Source: a bacterium (GTDB lineage Bacteria; Verrucomicrobiota; Verrucomicrobiia; Limisphaerales; J093). From it: a DNA stretch of 7,281 nt. The notes below the pieces were generated by a model. That model was not told the DNA's origin. It searched no databases and saw nothing but the letters and a program-made list of their open reading frames with translations. Position numbers and translations under genes: made by a program. The stretch is from contig JAJXTA010000126.1 in assembly GCA_021784265.1 (NCBI GenBank), positions 1-7,281 of the forward strand. Direction: 5' to 3'. Below are positions 1 to 7,281 of this stretch, piece after piece. The stretch's first letter is position 1. Every line of letters starts with the position of its first letter.

Positions 1-118
1 TCCGATCTGGGAGGCTCACCCCGAGTGCCAACGTCCGAAACCGTGCACCGGGGAGGTGACGCCGCAGTCCGTGGGAGGCCAGGGCGGTGGTGGGCCGCGG
101 CCCCGCGCGCCGGCGGGC

Positions 119-1336
119 CTAGCCCAAAAAGGCCCCGTGGACGGCCCGCAGGGCGTGGTCGCCTTTGGCCAGGTCGATGACAACCGAGACCTTGATCTCG
201 CTGGTGGAGATCATGTCGATGTTGACGCCTTCGTTGGCCAGAACCGCGAACATCTTGGCGGCGGCGCCCGAATGGCTGCGCATGCCCACCCCGACCATCG
301 AGAGCTTGGCGATGGCCTCGTTGGTCGTGGCGTCGCGGTAGCCGATCTCCCCTTTGAGGGCGTCGATCACCTTGCGGGCCTTGAGCAAGTCGGGTTTGTC
401 CAGGGTGAAGGAGAGATCGGTGACCGGGGCGCCTTCGCCATGACTGACGTTCTGCACGATCATGTCAATGTTGATGGCGGCGTCGGCCAAGGCTTGGAAA
501 ATCCGCGCGGCGACCCCGGGCCGATCCGGGACGCCCACGACGGTGACCTTGGCCTGGTTCTTGTCGATCGAGACGCCGCGGATCACGACATCTTCCATGC
601 TCTTGGTCTCTTCTTTCACGATGGTTCCTGGGTTGTCGTTCATACTGGAGCGGACCTCGAAGACCACGCCGAATTTCTTGGCGAACTCGACGGATCGCAG
701 TTGCATGACCTTGGCCCCCGCCCCGGCCAGCTCGAGCATCTCGTCGTAGGCGATTTCGTCGAGTTTGCGGGCGGTGAGGACCAGGCGCGGGTCGGCGGTA
801 TAGACGCCATCGACGTCGGTGTAGATCTGGCACAGGCCGGCCTTGAGGGCGGCGGCCAAGGCGATGGCGGTCAGGTCCGAACCGCCCCGCCCCAGCGTGG
901 TGATCTGGCCTTCGGGGGTTTGGCCCTGAAAGCCGGCGACGATGACCACCGAGCCCGTCTCGAGCAGGGCGTGGACTTGCTTGGGGGTGATGTTCTTGAT
1001 CTTGGCCTTGGTGTGGACGCCGTCGGTCACGATGCCCGCCTGGGCGCCGGTCAGGGAGGCCGCCGGCACTCCGATGGCTTGCAAGGCCATCGCTGTCAGG
1101 GCGATGGTGGTTTGCTCCCCGGTGGCCAGGAGCATGTCCATTTCCCGCTCGCTGGGCAGGGGCATGATTTCCTTGGCCAACTTGATCAACCCGTCGGTCA
1201 CCCCGCTCATGGCCGAGACGACGACCACCAAGCTGTCACCCCGGGCACGATAGCGCGCCACGCGGGCAGCCACGTTCTTGATCCGCTCGGTGTTGCCGAC
1301 TGAGGTGCCACCGAATTTTTGAACAATCAGAGCCAT
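119..1336 (-). CDS. lysC: Aspartate kinase (aspartokinase) with tandem ACT domains
   Basis: This cytosolic enzyme phosphorylates L-aspartate with ATP to 4-phospho-aspartate, the first step toward lysine, threonine and methionine. The 405-residue product begins with the amino-acid kinase motif KFGGTSVG (7-14). It also has SAMSGVTD (41-48), GEQ (73-75), AGFQG (134-138), TTLGRGGSD (147-154) and the nucleotide-site stretch YTDVDGVYTADPR (172-184). Two ACT domains follow, at about 265-330 and 345-405, with the effector-site element QNVS at 295-298 and STSEIKVSV at 377-385. Length and layout match the monofunctional type of Corynebacterium and Bacillus LysC, in which lysine, or lysine plus threonine, inhibits the enzyme. 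The specificity here cannot be read with certainty. The ATG at 1336 starts directly before the family N-terminus. No Shine-Dalgarno motif precedes it. It lies 71 bases downstream of hom on the same strand, so co-transcription is likely. An internal start at codon 247 is possible (see findings). Confidence 0.97.
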   Translation of the reverse strand: MALIVQKFGGTSVGNTERIKNVAARVARYRARGDSLVVVVSAMSGVTDGLIKLAKEIMPLPSEREMDMLLATGEQTTIALTAMALQAIGVPAASLTGAQAGIVTDGVHTKAKIKNITPKQVHALLETGSVVIVAGFQGQTPEGQITTLGRGGSDLTAIALAAALKAGLCQIYTDVDGVYTADPRLVLTARKLDEIAYDEMLELAGAGAKVMQLRSVEFAKKFGVVFEVRSSMNDNPGTIVKEETKSMEDVVIRGVSIDKNQAKVTVVGVPDRPGVAARIFQALADAAINIDMIVQNVSHGEGAPVTDLSFTLDKPDLLKARKVIDALKGEIGYRDATTNEAIAKLSMVGVGMRSHSGAAAKMFAVLANEGVNIDMISTSEIKVSVVIDLAKGDHALRAVHGAFLG

Positions 1337-1407
1337 GTGAGAAGAGGCGCGGTTGAGGGCGTGGCCGGGCCGGTCGGGGACGCCGGCCGACGCCGGAAGC
1401 TGGGTCG

Positions 1408-2739
1408 CTATTCTAATTGCTCGACCCGCAGCATGACCGGCGGGGCCTTGACCACGCGCAAGCGCCCCATCTGGCCCAGCGCCTTAGCCATCGCGGCGTT
1501 GGGCGCATCGTGGATCATGAGGATGAGCGGCACGCTTTCTCCCTCGTGCCCCTCAGGCTGGAAGACGGAGGAGATGCCGATCTTGGCCCGGCCGAGAATG
1601 GCGGCGATCTGGGCTAAGACCCCGGGGCGGTCCACGACACTCAACCGCACATAGTAGCGCGAGACCGCCTGGGCAATGGGCAGGGCGGCCCCGGCCCGTT
1701 CGTGCGGCACGAAGGGGGGCACGCGGCTGGGGGTGCCGTGTTTGAGGTCCAGGGCGGCATCGGCCAGATCACTGAGCACGGCGCTGGCGGTCGGGTCTTG
1801 CCCGGCCCCGCGGCCATAAAACAGCGTGTCGCCCACCACGTCGCCGCGCACGAAGACGGCGTTGAAGGCGTCGTTCACGCTGGCCAAGACATGGGTGTTG
1901 GGAATCAAGGCCGGGTACACCGCTACCTGCACCAACGGACCCGACCCGCGCGCGGCGGGCCGGGCCAAACCGTCCAAGCGCTTCACCACCCCCAGGAGCT
2001 TAATCGTGTAGCCAAGCTGCGCGGCAAACTGGATATCCCACTGCGACAGCCCCCGAATCCCCTCGACGTGGATGTGCCGGGGGCTAACCCAGAAACCGTG
2101 GGCGAGGGAGGCGAGGATCCCGATCTTATGCAGCGAATCGTGGCCGTCGATATCCAGCGAGGGCTCGGCCTCGGCGTACCCCAGCCGCTGGGCCTCGGCC
2201 AACATGTCGGCGAACTCCGCGCCCTCCCGCTTCATGCGGGTGAGGATGTAGTTGCAGGTGCCGTTGACGATCCCGTAAAGGCGCTCGATGCGGTTGCCTA
2301 CGAAGCCCTCCCGGAGGGCTTTGATGATGGGGATGCCGCCGGCCACGCTGGCCTCGTAGTAGAGGTTGGTGCCCGCGGCGGAGGCGGCGGCGAACAGCTC
2401 TTCGCCGTGGGCTGACAGCAGGGCCTTGTTGGCGGTCACCACCGGTTTGCCCGCGCGCAAGGCGGTGAGGATGATCTCCCGGGCCACCGTCGTCCCGCCC
2501 GCCAGCTCGGCCACCAGTTGCACCTGAGGGTCGAGCACCACCGTCCGCCAATCGGTGGTGAGGAGCGCCTCGGGGATCGGCACCGAACGGGGCTCGTCGA
2601 AGGCCTTGACCGCGATCTTCCGCAGCTCGAGGCGCACGCCGATGCGCGAGGCCAGCAGCGCCCCGTTGTGCCGAAGCGCCTTAAACACGCCCCCGCCCAC
2701 CGTGCCACCGCCGATCATGCCCAAGTTCACCTGCTGCAT
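1408..2739 (-). CDS. hom: Homoserine dehydrogenase with C-terminal ACT domain
   Basis: This cytosolic enzyme reduces aspartate-4-semialdehyde to homoserine with NAD(P)H, committing carbon to threonine and methionine. From the chosen ATG the protein has 443 residues. It has a Rossmann loop GGGTVGGGV (10-18), NKA with K105, YEASVAGGIPII (128-139), NGTCNYILT (159-167), a catalytic segment EPSLDIDGHDSLHK (192-205, with the family's conserved E192, D196, D201 and K205), and YGRGAG (308-313). The ACT domain runs from about 362 to the end (YYVRLSVVDRPGVLAQIAAI). This is the long, ACT-bearing bacterial form, so feedback by threonine is expected from family knowledge. A TTG at 2751 would add four residues. 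I prefer the ATG at 2739 because it sits just before the beta strand leading into the glycine loop. No Shine-Dalgarno motif is visible. It is the first gene of a probable hom-lysC operon. No aspartate-semialdehyde dehydrogenase gene, which acts between the two steps, is in the window. Confidence 0.96.
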   Translation of the reverse strand: MQQVNLGMIGGGTVGGGVFKALRHNGALLASRIGVRLELRKIAVKAFDEPRSVPIPEALLTTDWRTVVLDPQVQLVAELAGGTTVAREIILTALRAGKPVVTANKALLSAHGEELFAAASAAGTNLYYEASVAGGIPIIKALREGFVGNRIERLYGIVNGTCNYILTRMKREGAEFADMLAEAQRLGYAEAEPSLDIDGHDSLHKIGILASLAHGFWVSPRHIHVEGIRGLSQWDIQFAAQLGYTIKLLGVVKRLDGLARPAARGSGPLVQVAVYPALIPNTHVLASVNDAFNAVFVRGDVVGDTLFYGRGAGQDPTASAVLSDLADAALDLKHGTPSRVPPFVPHERAGAALPIAQAVSRYYVRLSVVDRPGVLAQIAAILGRAKIGISSVFQPEGHEGESVPLILMIHDAPNAAMAKALGQMGRLRVVKAPPVMLRVEQLE

Positions 2740-2803
2740 AAGGGAGGGCAACAGTGCCGCGAATCCGGGCGGGCGACAATGAATTTTTGCGGGCGCTGGA
2801 GGC

Positions 2804-2833
2804 TTGACAGCGCACGGGAGCGACTTCTACATT
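2804..2833 (+). promoter_or_regulatory. Probable sigma70-type promoter for atpDC
   Basis: A perfect -35 hexamer TTGACA (2804-2809) is followed after 18 bases by TACATT (2828-2833), which matches four of six positions of TATAAT. Transcription would start near 2840, giving a leader of about 80 bases before atpD. That leader contains a GC hairpin with GGCGGG (2866-2871) pairing to CCCGCC (2878-2883). Placement in the divergent hom/atpD gap supports the call. I could not identify convincing boxes for hom on the other strand, although an AT-rich patch at 2779-2788 could be part of its promoter. Confidence 0.55.
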
Positions 2834-2850
2834 CGCCGTTCCTTAACTGA

Positions 2851-4326
<1,476 letters not shown>

Positions 4327-4342
4327 GCAGCCCCCTTGCCGC

Positions 4343-4753
4343 ATGGCCAGCACCCTCAAGCTCGAGATCGTCACTCCGGAAGGCACCGCCTGGTCGGAGC
4401 AGGTCGAGATGGTGACCCTCCCCGGGCTGGAAGGGGAAATGGGGATCTACCCCGACCATGTCCCCTTGATGACCCAGGTGGTGCCCGGGGAGATCATCGC
4501 CCGGCGGCACGGGGAGGACTATTTCCTGGCCGTCGGGCCGGGCTTCGTGGAGATCACCGGCGACCACGTGTCGATCCTCACCGATATGGCGATCAAAGGG
4601 GATGAGCTGGACGATGCCAAAGCCGAGGAGGCCTGCAAAGCCGCCGAGGTCCGGCTCCGCGAGCGGCTCGGCCAGGAGGAAGCCGCCGCGGTGGTGGCGG
4701 CGGTGTTGCGGTCGGTCCTCCATCTGCGCGGGCGCCGCCACCCCCGACATTAG
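4343..4753 (+). CDS. atpC: F-type ATP synthase F1 subunit epsilon
   Basis: This subunit belongs to the central stalk of F1Fo ATP synthase. It joins gamma and the c-ring, and in many bacteria it restrains ATP hydrolysis through its C-terminal helices. The 136-residue product has the N-terminal beta-sandwich (about 3-84), including the family signature GEMGIYPDHVPLMTQV (31-46), and then an alanine/glutamate-rich helical hairpin (about 87-127) that ends in a basic tail with several arginines and histidines. The length is normal for the full two-domain form. The ATG at 4343 is 16 bases after atpD and leads directly into LKLEIVTPEG, the expected first strand. No Shine-Dalgarno motif is seen, so translation may be coupled to atpD. 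A probable terminator lies about 90 bases downstream, so atpDC appears to be a two-gene unit. Confidence 0.96.
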   Translation: MASTLKLEIVTPEGTAWSEQVEMVTLPGLEGEMGIYPDHVPLMTQVVPGEIIARRHGEDYFLAVGPGFVEITGDHVSILTDMAIKGDELDDAKAEEACKAAEVRLRERLGQEEAAAVVAAVLRSVLHLRGRRHPRH

Positions 4754-4842
4754 CGGTCGGCCGTTGCACCCACGGCCCCTGGCCGCGCTCCCGCGATCCG
4801 CTCCGCGCGCCTCGCGTTGCTTCGGAGGTCGTCTCTACCCGC

Positions 4843-4875
4843 CGCCGTGCCCCGCCTTGGCCGCGGCGTTTTTTT
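4843..4875 (+). terminator. Probable rho-independent terminator after atpC
   Basis: Bases 4843-4849 (CGCCGTG) pair with 4862-4868 (CGCGGCG) as seven base pairs including one G-T wobble. After a C-C mismatch, two more pairs form (4851-4852 with 4859-4860) around a six-base loop. Seven T residues follow at once (4869-4875). This is the only stem with a T tract that I found in the window, and it fits the end of an atpDC transcript. The stem is moderate, so some read-through into pckG is possible. Confidence 0.6.
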
Positions 4876-4902
4876 GGCTTGGTGGAACCCAGCGTTTATG
4901 GT
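4874..4902 (+). promoter_or_regulatory. Candidate promoter for pckG
   Basis: TTGGCT (4874-4879) and TATGGT (4897-4902) are spaced by 17 bases, and each matches four of six consensus positions of a sigma70-type promoter. They lie just after the atpC terminator and about 70 bases before pckG, where a promoter is expected. An alternative -10, AACAAT (4904-4909), would need a 19-base gap from TTGGTG (4879-4884). Matches this weak arise by chance, so the location carries most of the weight. Confidence 0.35.
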
Positions 4903-4972
4903 GAACAATGGCGGGCAACGGCGGCGGCGGCGCGAAGAGCGCCTTCGGCCTGAACCCTGAAGCTGTAGAACC

Positions 4973-6742
4973 ATGACGATGCTCGGAAAATGCAATACGG
5001 ATCACCCGGCGGTGTTGGGCTGGGTGAGGGAGATGACCGACCTCTGCCAGCCAGACCGGGTGTTTTGGTGCGACGGGTCGGAAGCGGAGAAGGCGGCGCT
5101 GACGGAGGAGGCGGTGGCGCAAGGGGTGCTGCTCAAGCTCAACCCGGCGAAGCTGCCCGGCTGCTACTACCACCGCTCCAACCCCAATGATGTCGCCCGG
5201 GTCGAGCAGTGCACTTACATCTGCACCGAGACCCAAGAAGAGGCCGGGCCCACGAATAACTGGGCGCCGCCGAAAGAGATGCGGCAAAAGCTGCTGGCCA
5301 TGGCGCGGGGGGGCATGCGCGGCCGGACGATGTACGTGATCCCCTACCTGATGGGACCGGCGGGGTCGCCGCTGGCCAAGGTGGGCTTCGAGTTGAGCGA
5401 CAGCGTGTATGTGGCCCTGAACATGCGGGTGATGACCCGCATGGGGCAGGTGGCCTACCAGCATTTGGGCCACGGGGAAGACTTCAACCGGGGGCTGCAT
5501 TGCATGCTGGACATTCATCCCGAGCGCCGGTTCATCTGCCATTTTCCCCACGAGAATCTTATCATCTCCGTAGGTTCAGCTTATGGAGGCAACGTCCTGC
5601 TCGGCAAGAAGTGCCTCGCCCTGCGCATCGGCTCCTACCTGGCCAGCCGCGAAGGCTGGATGGCCGAGCACATGCTCATCCTGGGCGTCGAGGCCCCCAC
5701 CGGCCAGAAGACCTACGTGGCGGCCGCCTTCCCCAGCGCCTGCGGCAAGACCAACTTCGCCATGATGATCCCCCCACCCCATTTCAAGGGCTGGAAAATC
5801 TGGACCGTGGGCGACGACATCGCCTGGATGAAACCGGGCCCCGACGGCCGGCTCTACGCCATCAACCCGGAGGCGGGCTACTTCGGCGTCGCGCCGGGCA
5901 CCAACTACAAGTCCAATCCCAACGCGATGAAGACCATCGCGCGCGACACCCTCTACACCAACGTGGCGCTGACCCCGGACCTGGACGTGTGGTGGGAGGG
6001 CAAGGACGGCCCCCCGCCGTCCACCTGCACCGACTGGCAGGGCCGCCCTTGGACGCCCGCCTCCAAGGAGAAAGCCGCCCATCCCAACAGCCGGTTCACC
6101 GCCCCCATGGCCAACAACCCCATGCTCGCCCCCGAGGTCAACGACCCGCAGGGCGTCCCCATCAGCGCCTTGATCTTCGGCGGGCGGCGGGCCTCGACCC
6201 TGCCGCTGGTCTTCGAGAGTTTCGATTGGATTCACGGGGTGTTCGTCGGTGCCACCATCGGCTCCGAGACCACCGCCGCCGCCGCCGGCACCCTCGGCCA
6301 GGTCCGCCGGGATCCCATGGCCATGCTCCCCTTCTGCGGCTACAACATGGGCGATTACTTCCGCCATTGGTTGCGGATGCGCAAACGGCTCAAATACCCC
6401 CCGCGCATCTTCCACGTCAATTGGTTCCGCAAGGACGCCGCCGGCAATTTCCTCTGGCCCGGTTTCGGCGAGAACATGCGCGTCCTCAAATGGATCCTCG
6501 ACCGCTGCGCCGGCGGCGCCCACGGCCATGAGACCCCCCTGGGCTGGGTGCCGGGGCCGGAGGACCTGGACCTCGGAGGCATGGATGGCTTCACGCCCGA
6601 GCACCTGACCCGCGCCCTGGCCATCGACGCCGAAGAATGGCGCCGCGAGCTGGTCTTGCAGGAGGAACTGTTTCTCAAGCTCTATCCGTACCTGCCCAAG
6701 GAGATGATCTTCCAACGGGAACTGCTGGTGGCCCGCCTGTAA
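4973..6742 (+). CDS. pckG: Phosphoenolpyruvate carboxykinase (GTP)
   Basis: This cytosolic enzyme interconverts oxaloacetate plus GTP with phosphoenolpyruvate, GDP and CO2. It serves gluconeogenesis or, in anaerobes, PEP carboxylation. The 589-residue product is full length for the GTP class (about 600). It shows the substrate arginine in NDVARVE (R76), AGPTNNW (91-97), RGRTMYVIPYLMGP (116-129), the mobile-tyrosine region SAYGGN (Y204), the P-loop AFPSACGKTNF (252-262) with the reactive cysteine C257, and the metal-binding WTVGDDIAW (277-285). The guanine pocket is seen in NWFR and FLWPGFGEN (F485, F493, F498, N501), which separates it from the unrelated ATP-type enzyme. An in-frame TGA at 4958 limits the start to the ATG at 4973 or later. 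No Shine-Dalgarno motif is visible. It probably has its own promoter after the atpC terminator. Codon choice changes noticeably near codon 200 (see findings), but the reading frame is intact. Confidence 0.98.
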   Translation: MTMLGKCNTDHPAVLGWVREMTDLCQPDRVFWCDGSEAEKAALTEEAVAQGVLLKLNPAKLPGCYYHRSNPNDVARVEQCTYICTETQEEAGPTNNWAPPKEMRQKLLAMARGGMRGRTMYVIPYLMGPAGSPLAKVGFELSDSVYVALNMRVMTRMGQVAYQHLGHGEDFNRGLHCMLDIHPERRFICHFPHENLIISVGSAYGGNVLLGKKCLALRIGSYLASREGWMAEHMLILGVEAPTGQKTYVAAAFPSACGKTNFAMMIPPPHFKGWKIWTVGDDIAWMKPGPDGRLYAINPEAGYFGVAPGTNYKSNPNAMKTIARDTLYTNVALTPDLDVWWEGKDGPPPSTCTDWQGRPWTPASKEKAAHPNSRFTAPMANNPMLAPEVNDPQGVPISALIFGGRRASTLPLVFESFDWIHGVFVGATIGSETTAAAAGTLGQVRRDPMAMLPFCGYNMGDYFRHWLRMRKRLKYPPRIFHVNWFRKDAAGNFLWPGFGENMRVLKWILDRCAGGAHGHETPLGWVPGPEDLDLGGMDGFTPEHLTRALAIDAEEWRRELVLQEELFLKLYPYLPKEMIFQRELLVARL

Positions 6743-6743
6743 C

Positions 6744-6758
6744 CCACCGCGCGGGTGG
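6744..6758 (+). other. Small hairpin directly after the pckG stop
   Basis: CCACC (6744-6748) and GGTGG (6754-6758) form a perfect five-pair stem around a five-base loop, one base after the pckG stop codon. No T tract follows, so this is not a canonical terminator. It might protect or pause the pckG transcript, or be chance in GC-rich DNA. Because no clear terminator separates pckG from the next gene, read-through into it is possible. Confidence 0.3.
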
Positions 6759-6803
6759 CGGCCCCCGGCCCCGCGGCGCGCCTAAATATTAGAAATACTA
6801 ACT

Positions 6804-7253
6804 ATGCCGAATCCGCAAACTGACCTCACCCGCCGCCCCCCGCGCGGCCCCCGCGTCCGCTTGGGCGGCTTCGCACTCCTCCCCCGCATGCTCGACAAAG
6901 CCCGCGCCCTCCTCGCCGGCCTCCAGGGCGACTACAAATACGCCTGTCCGCTCGACCAGCGGTTCCTCGACTTCGCCGGCATCGATCCCGACGCCCTCAA
7001 GGCCCAACTCGCCGCCGGGCTGGGCGACGGCGACATCCTCCGCTGGGTCCGCCAGCACTCCAAGACCCAGCCCCACCCGGCCACCATCGAGGCCTGGTCC
7101 ACCCTGGTGGAACGGCAGGCCCCGGCGGACCTCAAGTCCCGGCAGGTCTTCAATGAGCTCCACCAAGGCTGCGGTCCGGCGCGGGAGGACATTACCACCT
7201 GGTTCGACCTGCTCGATCTGGACGATTACGTAAGCTTCGGCGGCAAGGCCTGA
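6804..7253 (+). CDS. DUF5069 domain-containing protein of unknown function
   Basis: I recognise this 149-residue protein as a DUF5069 family member, with the domain filling the whole chain. The characteristic parts are the N-terminal DLTRRPPRGPRVRLGGF (7-23), LPRMLDKARALLAG (26-39), a tyrosine/cysteine element YKYACPLDQRFLDFAGID (44-61), and the glycine/aspartate stretch GLGDGDILRWV (72-82). A C-terminal half with FNELH (116-120) and an acidic end LLDLDDYVSF (136-145) completes it. There is no signal peptide or membrane segment, so it is probably cytosolic. No catalytic motif or function is known to me, and I do not assign one. The start follows a 21-base AT-rich patch and no Shine-Dalgarno motif. 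It lies 61 bases after pckG on the same strand and shares the C-ending codon preference of the later part of pckG, so the two may be co-transcribed. Confidence 0.9.
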   Translation: MPNPQTDLTRRPPRGPRVRLGGFALLPRMLDKARALLAGLQGDYKYACPLDQRFLDFAGIDPDALKAQLAAGLGDGDILRWVRQHSKTQPHPATIEAWSTLVERQAPADLKSRQVFNELHQGCGPAREDITTWFDLLDLDDYVSFGGKA

Positions 7254-7281
7254 AGCGCGTCGGCCCGTTAGCAGCGGCGTC

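Noticed and set aside
92..103. Perfect 12-base palindrome GGGCCGCGGCCC downstream of lysC, considered as a terminator
   Set aside because: As a hairpin it has only four pairs and a four-base loop, and no T tract follows on the minus strand. Such palindromes are frequent by chance in GC-rich DNA.
56..1303. Open reading frame of 415 codons on the plus strand, opposite lysC
   Set aside because: It lies entirely over the clear lysC gene. Its translation is a low-complexity mix rich in G, D, H and V with no family motif, typical of the complement of a GC-rich coding frame.
1379..1396. Direct repeat GACGCCGG (1379-1386 and 1389-1396) between hom and lysC
   Set aside because: Two eight-base copies made almost only of G and C are not significant here, and no further copies or regulator site are apparent.
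2740..2751. TTG start for hom adding four residues
   Set aside because: A nearby ATG at 2739 fits the family start better, and neither site has a ribosome binding motif.
4754..4972. Search of the atpC-pckG gap for a longer hidden gene or structural RNA
   Set aside because: Apart from the terminator, candidate promoter and two very short frames reported above, no conserved RNA element or coding frame was recognisable.
5576..6715. Open reading frame of 379 codons on the minus strand, opposite pckG
   Set aside because: It is a shadow of pckG. The opposite strand encodes an intact, fully conserved enzyme, and the antisense translation shows no recognisable domain.

Overview
This window is chromosomal housekeeping DNA from a GC-rich bacterium. 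The best lineage guess is Verrucomicrobiota. The reasons are a DUF5069 protein of the type I associate with that phylum, a GTP-type PEP carboxykinase, an ATP synthase beta subunit of matching flavour (DLICPF before the P-loop), a hom-lysC pair, and no Shine-Dalgarno motif at any of the six gene starts. This assignment is an inference from remembered family sequences, not from a search.

Layout: six genes fill the window. On the minus strand, reading right to left, are homoserine dehydrogenase (hom, 2739-1408) and aspartate kinase (lysC, 1336-119), separated by 71 bases. Bases 1-118, beyond lysC, hold no recognisable gene and no terminator with a T tract. A divergent intergenic region (2740-2922) carries a good sigma70-like promoter facing right. 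On the plus strand follow atpD (F1 beta, 2923-4326) and atpC (F1 epsilon, 4343-4753). A plausible rho-independent terminator lies at 4843-4875. Next come a leader with a candidate promoter, pckG (4973-6742), a 61-base gap ending in a very AT-rich patch, and a DUF5069 gene (6804-7253). The last 28 bases are empty.

Function: LysC phosphorylates aspartate at the entry to the lysine, threonine and methionine pathway, and Hom makes homoserine at the branch toward threonine and methionine. Both carry C-terminal ACT domains, so amino-acid feedback is likely. AtpD and AtpC are the catalytic and regulatory-stalk subunits of the F1 ATP synthase. They sit apart from the other atp genes, since no atpG or atpA lies upstream. 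PckG links oxaloacetate and phosphoenolpyruvate. The DUF5069 protein has no known function.

I see no mobile element, CRISPR array, tRNA, rRNA or defence-like system. Nothing here amounts to a new biological system. The points most worth checking are a possible internal translation start in lysC, a sharp change of codon choice inside pckG, a short ORF overlapping the pckG start, and the AT island before the DUF5069 gene.
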